Shown: positions 25,270 through 34,565 of the stretch, piece by piece
Layout: every line of letters begins with the position of its first letter
Position numbering within the stretch: the first letter of the stretch is position 1
NCBI RefSeq assembly: GCF_030036535.1
Contig: NZ_CP080387.1
Span: 2,108,001-2,172,000, forward strand
Direction of reading: 5' to 3'
Source: Agrobacterium cucumeris
GTDB taxonomy: Bacteria > Pseudomonadota > Alphaproteobacteria > Rhizobiales > Rhizobiaceae
Length of the DNA: 64,000 nucleotides
Made by a program: the position numbers and the translations under genes
The notes under the pieces: generated by a model
What the model was told of the DNA's origin: nothing
The model's input: the letters and a program-made list of their open reading frames with translations, nothing else
Databases searched by the model: none

Positions 25270-25740
25270 TGAATGACAACCTCTCCTCCGTCATCCTCTT
25301 CGCCTCCGTCATCCTCGGGCTTGACCCGAGGATCTACCGACGTTTTGATTGTGATGATGTGCCTGGATCCTCGGGTCAAGCCCGAGGATGACGGTGTATC
25401 GGGCGTTCTCAGAATTCCAGACCGCCTCACGCAGTGGTAACCCATCTGACGAATTACAACATCTACCGCTATACAAAAATGTATACCAACCATCGTGGCT
25501 ATGCGGATTGATTTGCACGACAACAACAATTAGAGTCCCGCCCACAAGACTGCCAGATTTGATCTTGTAGAAAAAGCACAAGGGCAAGGTGCTTGAGATT
25601 CGCGTTGAGGGGCGTTTGAATCGGGAGGATCGAAAAGGAAGTATTGTGATCCCTTGTTTCACATTCGCTATCGCATGACCTATTGAAACACGCCTCACGG
25701 CTGCAGGACATGCGATCGGATATTGCGCGAGCCAAGACAC
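25270..25740. other. Intergenic region with repeat and operator-like palindromes
   Basis: About 470 bases before the RND pump. It holds the family C repeat pair (25306-25394), TATACAAAAATGTATA (25470-25485, 6-bp arms) and a wider inverted repeat TGTTTCA (25655-25661) / TGAAACA (25684-25690) just upstream of the pump genes. No convincing gene was found. Confidence 0.5.
25306..25394. repeat. Family C palindromic repeat pair
   Basis: Two inverted 29-bp copies (25306-25334 and 25366-25394), each containing the hairpin CCTCGGGCTTGACCCGAGG or its complement. The same unit occurs at 34420-34492 and four times around 43089-43684. Confidence 0.9.
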
Positions 25741-26934
25741 ATGCAGCATAAATTTACCTTCAACCGCTTTGTTTTCCTCCTTCTTTCCGCAACGGCACTG
25801 CCCTTTTCGGCTGCCGCCGAAGGCGAAGCGCAGGCACCGGCCAAGCAGCAGAACCTGCCCTCCATCATCGTGGCGCACGCCGCGAAACGCGATCTCGTGG
25901 ACCGCATCATCGCGACAGGCACAATCCGCCCCGTGGACGAAATCTACGTCCAGCCGCTGGTTGACGGCCTGTCGATCGACACGCTGAATGCCGATATCGG
26001 CGACCGGGTGGAGGCCAATGCGGTTCTGGCCGTGCTGTCCTCTGACAGCCTTGTGCTGCAAAAGAGCCAGCTTGAGGCCAACAAGGCCAAGGCCGAAGCC
26101 TCCGTCACCCAGTCGAAAGCGCAGGTGCTGGAAGCACAGGCCAATCTCAACGATGCCCTACGCCAGCGTGACCGCGCCGCCAAGCTCGGCCAGAGCGGCT
26201 CCGGTTCGGTTTCGGAGACGGAAAAGACCGAAGCCGCCGCGCAAGTGGCGCAGGCCCGGCTGGAGGCAGCAAGACAGGCGGTGTCCGCCGGCGAGGCTGA
26301 CATCAAGGTCGTCGCCGCGCAGATCGACGATATCGATCTGAAACTGACCCGCACCGGCGTGAAAACTCCTGTCGCCGGCATCGTCTCCGCCAAGAACGCG
26401 AAGGTCGGGGCCATTGCCAGCGGCGCCGGAAATCCGCTTTTCACCGTCATCAAGGATGGCGCGATCGAACTCGTCGCTGATCTCTCGGAAACCGATATCC
26501 AGAAGGTCAAGGCCGGTCAGAAAACCTATTTGACGGTTGCCGGCGGAGCCCAGAAAATAGAGGGCAAGGTGCGCCTCGTGTCGCCGACCGTCGATCCGAC
26601 GACGCGCCTCGGTTCCGTACACGTGGTGCTGCCGGAAAACAGCCCGGCACGCTCAGGCATGTATGCCAGCGCCGAGATCATCGTCGAAGAGACGAACGCG
26701 CTTGCCCTGCCGCTATCGGCCGTTACCTCCGGACGCGAAGGCTCCACCACCCGCAGGGTGGAAGGCGATGTCGTCAAGCAGGTGAAGATCGAGACCGGCA
26801 TAGAAGACAGCGGTTTCATCGAAATTGTCAGCGGCCTTACCGCTGGAGACAAGGTTGTCGAGAAAGCTGGAGCATTCGTGCGTGATGGTGACCGGATCCG
26901 ACCGGTCGAAGCCCAGACGGCTGCGTCCAACTGA
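25741..26934 (+). CDS. RND efflux periplasmic adaptor (membrane fusion protein)
   Basis: A 397-residue adaptor with a signal sequence. Mature regions follow the family order: a lipoyl-like half (TGTIRPVDEIYVQPLVDG), a long coiled coil with repeated Ala/Gln/Lys (about residues 100-200), the second lipoyl half TPVAGIVSAKNAKVG, a beta-barrel and a membrane-proximal domain. It links the inner-membrane pump encoded 13 bp downstream to an outer-membrane channel, which is not encoded here. I start at ATG 25741; an in-frame TTG six codons earlier is possible. Signals are weak for either. Confidence 0.9.
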   Translation: MQHKFTFNRFVFLLLSATALPFSAAAEGEAQAPAKQQNLPSIIVAHAAKRDLVDRIIATGTIRPVDEIYVQPLVDGLSIDTLNADIGDRVEANAVLAVLSSDSLVLQKSQLEANKAKAEASVTQSKAQVLEAQANLNDALRQRDRAAKLGQSGSGSVSETEKTEAAAQVAQARLEAARQAVSAGEADIKVVAAQIDDIDLKLTRTGVKTPVAGIVSAKNAKVGAIASGAGNPLFTVIKDGAIELVADLSETDIQKVKAGQKTYLTVAGGAQKIEGKVRLVSPTVDPTTRLGSVHVVLPENSPARSGMYASAEIIVEETNALALPLSAVTSGREGSTTRRVEGDVVKQVKIETGIEDSGFIEIVSGLTAGDKVVEKAGAFVRDGDRIRPVEAQTAASN

Positions 26935-26947
26935 CTGAGGGAATGAA

Positions 26948-29900
26948 ATGAACTTCTCCGCATGGTCAATCCGTAACCCGATTGCGCCGCTTCTCGGCTT
27001 CGCGCTTTTGATGATCCTCGGCATGCAGGCCTTCAAGACCCTGCCGATCACCCGTTTTCCGAATATCGACGTTCCTGTCGTTGCCGTCACCGTGACCCAG
27101 AGCGGCGCTTCGCCCTCCGAGCTGGAAATGCAGGTGACGAAGGAAATCGAAGACGCTGTCGCCGCCATCAGTGGCGTCGATGAAATCCAGTCCACCGTGG
27201 TCGACGGCCAGTCGACGACAACGGTCGTCTTCCGCATCGAAAAGCCGACGGAAGAGGCCGTTCAGGACACGAAGGACGCCATCGACAAGATCCGCAGCGA
27301 TCTGCCGGCCGATATCGAAGTGCCTGTGGTCAGCAAGATCGACGTCGAAGGCCAGGCGATCCAGACCTTTGCCGTCTCTTCGCCGAACATGACGCTCGAA
27401 GAACTGTCCTGGTTCGTCGACGACACGATCAAGCGCTCGCTGCAGGGCCAGTCCGGCATCGGCAAGGTCGACCGTTACGGTGGTGCGGACCGCGAAGTGC
27501 GTGTTTCGCTCAGCCCCGAAAAACTCGATGCCTATGGCATTACCGCGAGCGAGGTGAACAGCCAGCTGCGCGGCACCAACATCGATCTCGGTTCCGGCCG
27601 CGGCCAGATCGGCGGCAATGAGCAGACGATCCGCACGCTCGGCGACACGCGCGACGTGACGCAGCTTGCCAACACCACCATCGCGCTCTCCAACGGCCGC
27701 TTCGTCAAGCTTTCCGAGCTGGGTACGGTGGCCGACACCTATCAGGAGCAGAAATCCTTCTCGCGGTTTAACGGCAATCCCGCCGTCACCTTCGCGGTGT
27801 TCCGCTCCAAGGGCGCAAGCGAAGTCTCGGTTGCCGAAACCGTGGCGGAAAGCCTCGAAAAGGTCCGCAAGGATCATCCGGAAGTCTCGATCCAGATGGT
27901 CGACGACGCCGTCTATTTCACCTATGGCAACTACAAGGCGGCGCTTGATACGCTGATCGAGGGCGCCATCCTCGCCATCATCGTCGTCCTGCTCTTCCTC
28001 CGGAACTGGCGCGCAACCCTGATTGCCGCCGTGGCGCTGCCGCTTTCCGCGATCCCGACCTTCTGGATCATGGACATCATGGGCTTCTCGCTCAACCTCG
28101 TCAGCTTCCTCGCGCTGACGCTCGCCACGGGTATTCTCGTGGACGACGCCATCGTGGAAATCGAGAACATCGCCCGCCATATCAAGATGGGCAAGACGCC
28201 CTATCGGGCAGCACTTGAAGCCGCCGACGAAATCGGTCTCGCCGTCATCGCCACCAGCTTCACCATCATTGCCGTCTTCGTGCCTGTCTCGTTCATGCCC
28301 GGCATTCCCGGTCAGTACTTCATCCAGTTCGGCTTGACGGTTGCCTTCTCGGTGTTCTTCTCACTGGCGGTGGCCCGCCTCATCACACCGCTGATGGCGG
28401 CCTATCTGATGCGCGCCGAAGACGCGATGGATGACCATCACGACAATGACGGCCGGCTGATGAAGGCCTATACGCGCATGGTTTCCGCCACCACCCGCAA
28501 GTGGTGGGCGCGGTACCTCACGCTCATCGGCGCCATCGGCTTCCTCGTTGCCTCCGTCATTCTTCTCGCCGGTGTTCCGGGCAGCTTCCTGCCGCCGGAC
28601 GACGCCTCGCGTGTGACGCTTTCGGTGGAACTGCCGCCCAATGCCACACTGGATGAAACCGACCGGACGACGACCGAGATCTTCCATGCCATCCGTGACA
28701 TCAACGGCGTGGAAAGCGTCTTCATTCTCGGCGGCGCTTCGCCCAAGGGCGATCTGGAACTTCGCCGCGCCACCGTCAACGTCATCCTCCAGCATATCGA
28801 CCACTCGCTGCTGAAGGTGCTGGTCAACAAGGGTCTGGGCTCCATTCCGCTCATCGGCCAATATCTTCCGAAGGTGGAAGAAAAGGGCCGCACACGTCCG
28901 CAATGGGATGTGGAACGGGATATCTTCGCCAAGGTCCGCACCATCCCGGATGTCCGCATCATCAAGCTGAACGACCGTGCGGAACGCGAACTGAGCTTCA
29001 ACTTCCTGTCGTCGAACGAGAAGGACCTGAACGACGCCGTCGGCATTCTCGAAAGCCGCCTGCGCGCCTCGCCCATCCTTGCCAATGTCAGCTCGGAAGG
29101 CGCCTTGCCGCGTCCGGAACTGCAGATCCGCCCGCGCAAGGATGAAATCGCCCGCCTCGGCATCACGCCGCAGCAGATTTCGCAGACGGTTCGCGTCGCC
29201 ACCATCGGCGATATCGACGCCCAGCTGACGAAGATCTCGCTGGATGACCGGCAGATTCCGATCCGCGTGCAGGCATCCATCGATACCCGCCGCGATCTTG
29301 CCACCATCCGCGCCCTGAAGATCAAGACCGCATCCGGGTCGCTGGTGCCGCTCTACAGCGTCGCCGATATCGACTATTCGGAAGGTCCGAGCTCGATCAA
29401 GCGCAATGACCGCAACCGCGTCGTCTCAATCGGCTCCGACGTGCCATTCGGCACGGCGCTCGATACCTCGACGGCCGAATTCAAGCGGATCGTCGAGGAA
29501 ACCAAGCTGCCGGCAAGCGTGCGCCTGGCGGAAAGCGGCGACGCCAAGGTGCAGGGCGAAATGCAGCAGGGCTTCGTCAACGCCATGGTGCTTGGCCTGC
29601 TCCTGGTGCTGGTGGTGCTCATCCTGCTGTTCAAGGATGTCATCCAGCCCTTCACCATCCTGTTCTCGCTGCCGCTCGCCATCGGCGGCGTGGCCGTCGC
29701 GCTCATCATCACCCAGAACGCGCTGTCCATGCCGGTTCTCATCGGTATCCTGATGCTGATGGGCATCGTGACGAAGAACGCCATCCTTCTGGTAGACTTC
29801 GCCATCGAAATGCGCCGTCATGGCATGGAACGGGTCCACGCCATGATCGAGGCCGGCCGCAAGCGCGCCCGCCCGATCATCATGACCTCCATCGCCATGT

Positions 29901-30268
29901 CGGCAGGCATGTTGCCTTCGGCACTCGGCGTCGGCGAAGGCGGCTCGTTCCGCGCGCCGATGGCAATCGCGGTCATCGGTGGCATCATCGTCTCGACCGT
30001 GCTGTCGCTGATCGTGGTTCCGGCCTTCTTCCTGATCATGGACGACCTGTCGCGCCTGCTCGCCCACCTCTTCGGCCGTTTCGTCGGCAAGAAGGAAGAG
30101 GAGGAAGAGGCTCTCTCCAACGAGAAACTCTCGGAGATCGCCCGCGAAAACAGCCTGGCGCTCTCCTCGCTGGAGGCCCGGGTCGCCGGCATGGAAAAGG
30201 GCTCGGGAGACAAATCCAGCGACAAGGGCAGCAATATCTTGCGGCTGCCGCCGCTTGCTGCGGAGTGA
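26948..30268 (+). CDS. RND family efflux pump permease (HAE1/AcrB-like)
   Basis: A 1106-residue inner-membrane RND transporter with about twelve helices and two large periplasmic loops. It starts NFSAWSIRNPIAPLLGF, and helix 4 contains the proton-relay ILVDDAIVEIENI with adjacent Asp residues; the second half has GIVTKNAILLVDFAIE. It uses the proton gradient to expel amphiphilic compounds through the adaptor. The C-terminal tail (about 70 residues after the last helix) is unusually long, acidic and then polar, and may be a regulatory or interaction region. A strong terminator follows. Confidence 0.93.
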   Translation: MNFSAWSIRNPIAPLLGFALLMILGMQAFKTLPITRFPNIDVPVVAVTVTQSGASPSELEMQVTKEIEDAVAAISGVDEIQSTVVDGQSTTTVVFRIEKPTEEAVQDTKDAIDKIRSDLPADIEVPVVSKIDVEGQAIQTFAVSSPNMTLEELSWFVDDTIKRSLQGQSGIGKVDRYGGADREVRVSLSPEKLDAYGITASEVNSQLRGTNIDLGSGRGQIGGNEQTIRTLGDTRDVTQLANTTIALSNGRFVKLSELGTVADTYQEQKSFSRFNGNPAVTFAVFRSKGASEVSVAETVAESLEKVRKDHPEVSIQMVDDAVYFTYGNYKAALDTLIEGAILAIIVVLLFLRNWRATLIAAVALPLSAIPTFWIMDIMGFSLNLVSFLALTLATGILVDDAIVEIENIARHIKMGKTPYRAALEAADEIGLAVIATSFTIIAVFVPVSFMPGIPGQYFIQFGLTVAFSVFFSLAVARLITPLMAAYLMRAEDAMDDHHDNDGRLMKAYTRMVSATTRKWWARYLTLIGAIGFLVASVILLAGVPGSFLPPDDASRVTLSVELPPNATLDETDRTTTEIFHAIRDINGVESVFILGGASPKGDLELRRATVNVILQHIDHSLLKVLVNKGLGSIPLIGQYLPKVEEKGRTRPQWDVERDIFAKVRTIPDVRIIKLNDRAERELSFNFLSSNEKDLNDAVGILESRLRASPILANVSSEGALPRPELQIRPRKDEIARLGITPQQISQTVRVATIGDIDAQLTKISLDDRQIPIRVQASIDTRRDLATIRALKIKTASGSLVPLYSVADIDYSEGPSSIKRNDRNRVVSIGSDVPFGTALDTSTAEFKRIVEETKLPASVRLAESGDAKVQGEMQQGFVNAMVLGLLLVLVVLILLFKDVIQPFTILFSLPLAIGGVAVALIITQNALSMPVLIGILMLMGIVTKNAILLVDFAIEMRRHGMERVHAMIEAGRKRARPIIMTSIAMSAGMLPSALGVGEGGSFRAPMAIAVIGGIIVSTVLSLIVVPAFFLIMDDLSRLLAHLFGRFVGKKEEEEEALSNEKLSEIARENSLALSSLEARVAGMEKGSGDKSSDKGSNILRLPPLAAE

Positions 30269-30289
30269 AGCTCGCAGAATGAAGATTGA

Positions 30290-30322
30290 AACGCCGGGCC
30301 TTGTGCCCGGCGTTTTTATTTT
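30290..30322 (+). terminator. Rho-independent terminator of the RND operon
   Basis: A perfect 10-bp stem AACGCCGGGC / GCCCGGCGTT with a 5-nt loop, followed by TTTATTTT, 21 bp after the pump stop codon. Confidence 0.92.
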
Positions 30323-30341
30323 GCGCAATACGTCGCCACAC

Positions 30342-30370
30342 GTTTCTTCTCCCCGCCGGGGAGAAGAAAC
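30342..30370. repeat. Family A solo hairpin
   Basis: A 29-bp perfect palindrome, 14-bp arms (GTTTCTTCTCCCCG and its complement) around a single C. This is the end hairpin of the family A repeat without the remaining unit. Confidence 0.85.
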
Positions 30371-30468
30371 ATGCGGCACCCACCCGCTTCATATTTCCCC
30401 TGCGCTTTGAAGCATGCATGGCCTCGTCACATTCCAGCTTCCCCAAATATGACAGCGTCAAACCCCGT

Positions 30469-30482
30469 TTGATCGAAATCAA
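30469..30482. promoter_or_regulatory. FNR/FixK-type box
   Basis: TTGATCGAAATCAA is a perfect TTGAT-N4-ATCAA anaerobox, 64 bp before the Crp/Fnr gene. Its distance fits an activator site near -41 with a start site around 30517. Confidence 0.75.
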
Positions 30483-30546
30483 TTCGCTTTTCAGGTGAAC
30501 TGCTAATCTCCCTCGCATCGGGAATTGCCGGTCGAAGGATAATGCG

Positions 30547-31329
30547 ATGAGTTCTTTGCAGATAGGCGTGAGAGAGACGGAACATCCCCGGTTTCGTATC
30601 GCTGCGGACAGCCCGGCAAAAGGTTTGAGCGGGAGCCGGATGGACGTGAACAAGACCGTGAAGCTGAGCAACAGGGACAGGAACATTCTGCTGCGCGCGC
30701 CCTTGATCGGGATAGCGGATGACGCAGTGGCGTTGAAACTGATGGAGGCAGCGACCATCATCAATGTCAACGCCCGCCATGTGCTCTTCAAGGAAGGCGA
30801 AGCGGCGCAGCATTTTTATTGCGTTCTGTCGGGTTATGTCCGCCTTTACCGGCTGGACAGGCATGGGCGCGAAGCGGATGTGCGCGTCAGCGGTCCGGGC
30901 GATACGTTCAACGAATGCCTGATTTTCGGCAGCGACACCTATCGCTACAGCGCGCAGGCGGCGGAAAGCTGCACGGTGGCGCGTTTCGAGCTCGCGAGAA
31001 TCCGCACGTTGATCGATCAGGAGCCGGCAATCGCCAAGGCCGTCATGCGCTGCCTTTCCAACAGCCTGCTCGGCACCATGGATTGCATCGCCAACGACCG
31101 GCTGCAGACCGCGCCACAGCGCGTCGCCCATTATCTCATCAATCAGGGCCCGCGCGACGCAACATCCTTTTCGCTGCGGCTGCCGTTCCAGAAAAGCCTG
31201 CTTGCCGGCAAGCTCGGTCTTGCGCCGGAAGCCCTGTCGCGCGCCTTCTCGGCGCTGAAAAAATCAGGCGTCACCGTGCGTGGCCGCATCGTGCAGGTCA
31301 ATGACGTTGCCGCATTGAAGCAGATCTGA
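30547..31329 (+). CDS. Crp/Fnr-family transcription regulator
   Basis: A 260-residue regulator: an N-terminal leader, a cyclic-nucleotide-like sensory barrel (HVLFKEGEAAQHFYCVLSGYVRLYR, here given as HVLFKEGEAAQ and FYCVLSGYVRLYR), a long dimer helix, and a C-terminal winged helix with APEALSRAFSALK. The E-x-x-S-R pattern in the recognition helix is that of FNR/FixK proteins that read TTGAT half-sites. The N-terminus has no cysteine cluster, so it is not an Fe-S FNR; it may be a NnrR/DNR-type haem or NO sensor. The start has AAGGA 7 nt upstream. The upstream FNR box suggests autoregulation. Confidence 0.85.
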   Translation: MSSLQIGVRETEHPRFRIAADSPAKGLSGSRMDVNKTVKLSNRDRNILLRAPLIGIADDAVALKLMEAATIINVNARHVLFKEGEAAQHFYCVLSGYVRLYRLDRHGREADVRVSGPGDTFNECLIFGSDTYRYSAQAAESCTVARFELARIRTLIDQEPAIAKAVMRCLSNSLLGTMDCIANDRLQTAPQRVAHYLINQGPRDATSFSLRLPFQKSLLAGKLGLAPEALSRAFSALKKSGVTVRGRIVQVNDVAALKQI

Positions 31330-31347
31330 AGATAGCGGGAGAGGAAG

Positions 31348-31379
31348 AAAGGCGGGATGCCAGCCGGTAACCCGCCTTT
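31348..31379. terminator. Bidirectional terminator between convergent genes
   Basis: AAAGGCGGG / CCCGCCTTT stem separated by 14 nt lies between the Crp/Fnr stop and the MBL hydrolase stop. A-rich and T-rich flanks could serve both strands. Confidence 0.65.
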
Positions 31380-31400
31380 CGCCGTTCCGGAAAGGTCAGA

Positions 31401-32225
31401 TCAACCCGGCTGCGGCACGAAGCGGAAGCCATCGCCCTGCCGTTCAATATGAAAAAAGCCGCCAAGATGGCCGCCGGATACCAGCCAGCCGTGATCGGCC
31501 GCCTCTGCCAACGCCGCAAGACGGGTGGCATAGGCAAGTTCGGAATCGATATCGTAAACGAAAGCGATTTCAGGATCGTCTGCCTGCAATCCGCTGACAT
31601 GCAGCACATCACCCCACAATAACAGCCGGTTATCGCCGCTGCCGATGAGATAGCCGGCATGCCCCGGCGTGTGGCCGGGCATGGCGATCGCCTCGATGTC
31701 GTCGGCAATCATGCCCATGGGGATCGGCCGCAGCATGGAGCCGCAAATGTCGAGCAGCCGGGCGGCGAGATCGAAACCGCCCTGCCGGGCAGGCGGCAGG
31801 CTCTTGCGGACATCCGCACTGGTGAAAAAGCCAAGATCGGCCTCCGGCACCCATATTTCCGCATTGGGAAAATAGGGCTTGTCACCATCAATGAGACCCA
31901 ACGCATGGTCGCCGTGAATGTGGGTGAGGATGACACGCCTTACATCGGCCGGCTGAATACCGGCGGCAATCATAGCCGCACGGGCATGGCCATAGGCGGC
32001 ACCCCAGGCCGTGCCGCAACCGGCATCGACCAGCCAGATGCCATCAGGCCCGGAGAGCGCGAAACAATTGACGTCCACATCCACCGTCTCGCCTTCAAGC
32101 CCGGCGAGAACCACGGCCAGCGCCGTCTCGCCCTGCCGATGGATGAGATGGCCGACCGGCGCCTTGTAAACGCCATCGACAAAACGAGACACGGCATAGG
32201 GGCCAAAATGAAGAGGCGTATTCAT
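31401..32225 (-). CDS. MBL-fold metallo-hydrolase
   Basis: A 274-residue metallo-beta-lactamase-fold enzyme. The motif HIHGDHALGL holds the HxHxDH zinc ligands, GHTPGHAGYLI the next histidine, and LLWGDVLHVSG the bridging Asp. This arrangement is closest to the methyl-parathion-hydrolase/lactonase-like branch, but the substrate cannot be inferred. Its ATG lies 3 bp after the ureG stop, so it is the last gene of the urease transcript and perhaps shares its nitrogen control. A terminator separates it from the convergent Crp/Fnr gene. Confidence 0.82.
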   Translation of the reverse strand: MNTPLHFGPYAVSRFVDGVYKAPVGHLIHRQGETALAVVLAGLEGETVDVDVNCFALSGPDGIWLVDAGCGTAWGAAYGHARAAMIAAGIQPADVRRVILTHIHGDHALGLIDGDKPYFPNAEIWVPEADLGFFTSADVRKSLPPARQGGFDLAARLLDICGSMLRPIPMGMIADDIEAIAMPGHTPGHAGYLIGSGDNRLLLWGDVLHVSGLQADDPEIAFVYDIDSELAYATRLAALAEAADHGWLVSGGHLGGFFHIERQGDGFRFVPQPG

Positions 32226-32228
32226 GGC

Positions 32229-32852
32229 TCAGAGACCACCCTGCTCTTTCAGGAAACCGACGATACGCTCCACCCCATCGCCCCGCTTCATGTCGGTGAA
32301 GACGAAGGGCATGGCATTGCGCATGCGGGTTGCATCATTGTCCATGACCGTCAGATCGGCCCCGACATAAGGCGCGAGGTCCTTCTTGTTGATGACCAGC
32401 AGGTCGGAGCGGGTGATGCCCGGCCCACCCTTGCGCGGGATTTCCTCGCCCTGGCAGACGGAAATCACATAGATGGTGATATCGGCAAGATCGGGCGAAA
32501 AGGTCGCTGCGAGATTGTCGCCACCGGATTCGATGAAGACGACATCCAGATCGGGAAAGCGCGCATTCAGCCCGGCAATCGCCTGCAGATTGATCGTCGC
32601 ATCCTCGCGGATCGCGGTATGCGGGCAACCACCCGTCTCCACGCCGACAATCCGTTCCGATGGCAGCGCCTGCATGCGCACCAGCGCCTCGGCATCTTCC
32701 TTGGTGTAGATATCATTGGTAACGACGGCAACGGAATAATCAGCGCTCATCGCCTTGCAGAGCTTTTCCGTCAGCGCCGTCTTGCCCGAACCAACCGGCC
32801 CGCCAATGCCGACGCGCAGCGGGCCATTGCCCGATTTCATGCCCGATTTCAC
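32229..32852 (-). CDS. ureG: Urease accessory GTPase UreG
   Basis: A 207-residue SIMIBI-class GTPase that drives nickel delivery to urease. The P-loop is [13 protein letters not shown] (15-27), nickel is bound at the CPH motif in [10 protein letters not shown] (Cys76, His78), and [17 protein letters not shown] is the switch region. NKKD gives guanine specificity. The start is a GTG at 32852 with AAGGA 9 nt upstream; an ATG four codons later lacks a site. A family A repeat element of about 126 bp separates it from ureF. Confidence 0.95.
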   Translation of the reverse strand: MKSGMKSGNGPLRVGIGGPVGSGKTALTEKLCKAMSADYSVAVVTNDIYTKEDAEALVRMQALPSERIVGVETGGCPHTAIREDATINLQAIAGLNARFPDLDVVFIESGGDNLAATFSPDLADITIYVISVCQGEEIPRKGGPGITRSDLLVINKKDLAPYVGADLTVMDNDATRMRNAMPFVFTDMKRGDGVERIVGFLKEQGGL

Positions 32853-32939
32853 GACTGTGTTTCCTTCACTATGCTTTGGTTCTGTCTCACCATATCTCCT
32901 CCGCTTTTCGCTTCAAGATATGCAAGGATCGTGCCGCCT

Positions 32940-33065
32940 GTTTCTTCTCCCCGCCGGGGAGAAGGTGGCCCGAAGGGTCGGATGAGGGGGCAACGTTGCA
33001 GGATTTCGGAGAGCTTGCCCCCTCATCCCGCTGCCGCGACCTTCTCCCCCTCGGGGAGAAGAAAC
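32940..33065. repeat. Family A palindromic repeat pair
   Basis: Two inverted units: the left has a GTGGCCCGAAGGGTCGG core, the right a CCCGCTGCCGCGACC core. Both end in GTTTCTTCTCCCC-type hairpins. The pair lies in the 249-bp gap between ureF and ureG, inside the operon. Confidence 0.85.
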
Positions 33066-33101
33066 AAGTGGCATGTGCCCGCTCCATCAAACCCGTAACT
33101 T

Positions 33102-33773
33102 TCAGGAACGGAAAAGCCGCGTGCCCTGCACCTCGTGGCGCATCGCCGCCGTATCGGCAAGGATCGTGGCGCTGCCGAGATCATCGAGCGTGGATTGCAC
33201 GGCCCGTGCCGCCATCTCCGCAATCACCGCCTCGCTTGCGGCCAGAATGGCGACGCCATCCTTCTGGCCTGCGACGCCGAGGCGGATGCCGGCCGAAACC
33301 ATTTGCGAGACGCCGGCATGTGCGAAAGCGGCAAGCGTTTCCTTGAGCGGCACCCCATGCGCGGCGGCCACGGCCCCGACGGCGACAGGATATGGACATT
33401 CCTCCGGCAACAGTTCCAGAACCACATGCGGCCATGCGCCTGCGGCAGCAACGAACGCATCCCCCAGAAGCACCGTTTCACGATATCGCTCCGCCGAGCC
33501 GGCCAGCGCCCGCGCCAGATTGGCTGTTTCATTCAGGGCGGCGGCATCACTGCCCCTGTGCCAGCCTTCCGCCAGAAACACCGCATCGTTCCACAGGCTG
33601 CCGTGGCGCAAAAGCGTTTCCACCCAGCCGCCCAGTTCAGCGGCATCGCGCACACGCCGGTCCTCAACCACCTTTTCCAGTCCGCCGGAATAGGAAAAAC
33701 CGCCAACCGGAAAGGCCGGCGACAGCCAGGCCATCAGCCGCAGCAGCGCGGCAACGCCTCGGTCGTCGTTCAC
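33102..33773 (-). CDS. ureF: Urease accessory protein UreF
   Basis: A 223-residue all-helical UreF with the family opening LLRLMAWLSPAFPVGGFSYSGGLE (here LLRLMAWLSPAFPVG then GFSYSGGLE) and the conserved AMRHEVQGTRLFRS tail. UreF bridges UreD-bound apo-urease and UreG and gates GTP hydrolysis. A GTG start lies 3 bp after the ureE stop. Length is normal. Confidence 0.93.
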   Translation of the reverse strand: MNDDRGVAALLRLMAWLSPAFPVGGFSYSGGLEKVVEDRRVRDAAELGGWVETLLRHGSLWNDAVFLAEGWHRGSDAAALNETANLARALAGSAERYRETVLLGDAFVAAAGAWPHVVLELLPEECPYPVAVGAVAAAHGVPLKETLAAFAHAGVSQMVSAGIRLGVAGQKDGVAILAASEAVIAEMAARAVQSTLDDLGSATILADTAAMRHEVQGTRLFRS

Positions 33774-33776
33774 GGA

Positions 33777-34268
33777 TCAGCCGTGATCGTGATGGTGGTG
33801 ATCATGGCCGTGCCCGTGACCATGGGAATGGCCGCCATGGGCGTGATAGGCACCGCGGGCCGGCTGGAAAGGTTCTTCCACCTCGCGCACCGCGGCGCCG
33901 AGACCTTCAAGCATGGCGCGGATGACGTGGTCACGCAGGATGAGAATGCGCTCCTCCTCGATCTGCGCCGAAAGATGCCGGTTACCCAGATGCCAGGCAA
34001 GCTCGATCAGGTGAAGTCGATCCTTCGGCGTGATTTCAAACAGCTTTTCAGCCGCGGCCCGAACCTCGATCAGATCGCCGTTTTCCACCACCAGAAGATC
34101 GCCATGGGCAAACAGCACGGCTTCCTTCAGATCAAGCATCACCATCTCGTCATTTTGCAGATGCAGCAGCTTGCGGCGCAGATGCCGCTGGTCATGCGCC
34201 AGCGTGACATAACCGGAAGGCTCGTCGCCAGGGGTTCCGGCGGGGTGGTAAGAGGTGACACGCAGCAT
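33777..34268 (-). CDS. ureE: Urease nickel metallochaperone UreE
   Basis: A 163-residue UreE starting [11 protein letters not shown], with the N-terminal peptide-binding domain and the nickel-binding domain ([20 protein letters not shown]). The C-terminus is very His-rich ([15 protein letters not shown] type), giving extra nickel storage capacity. UreE hands nickel to UreG. I chose the ATG at 34268; a longer frame to 34370 contains no family sequence. A peroxiredoxin gene and repeats precede it, so it may be made from its own promoter or by read-through. Confidence 0.93.
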   Translation of the reverse strand: MLRVTSYHPAGTPGDEPSGYVTLAHDQRHLRRKLLHLQNDEMVMLDLKEAVLFAHGDLLVVENGDLIEVRAAAEKLFEITPKDRLHLIELAWHLGNRHLSAQIEEERILILRDHVIRAMLEGLGAAVREVEEPFQPARGAYHAHGGHSHGHGHGHDHHHHDHG

Positions 34269-34419
34269 GGGATGATCCGTTCGAAAACTGTCTTGGGGTT
34301 TCGATTTTTGCCGGATAGGCGGGGGGATTTCAAGGCGTGTTTTCAGGGCACATGGCCACAAGAATGACAAAGCCCGGCATCACAGCCGGGCCAGGTGCAA
34401 ACCTTTCTCCACTTTCGAC

Positions 34420-34492
34420 GTCATCCTCGGGCTTGACCCGAGGATCCACCCGTCAGACGCTTATGGATCCTCGCCTCAAGGGCGAGGATGAC
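34420..34492. repeat. Family C repeat pair with covarying right stem
   Basis: The left copy (34420-34448) has the usual CCTCGGGCTTGACCCGAGG hairpin. The right copy (34464-34492) has CCTCGCCTCAAGGGCGAGG, where two base pairs are swapped on both sides of the stem so pairing is kept. It lies between ureE and the peroxiredoxin gene. Confidence 0.85.
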
Positions 34493-34565
34493 GGAGGAGA
34501 GGTTTTCGCCTCCTGTCGGCACCCGAAGACACGGCATCGGTGCCGAGCCTTCGCAAAAACCAAAA

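Noticed and set aside
31659..33098. 479-codon open frame opposite the MBL hydrolase and ureG
   Set aside because: Antisense shadow of two real genes that also crosses a repeat.
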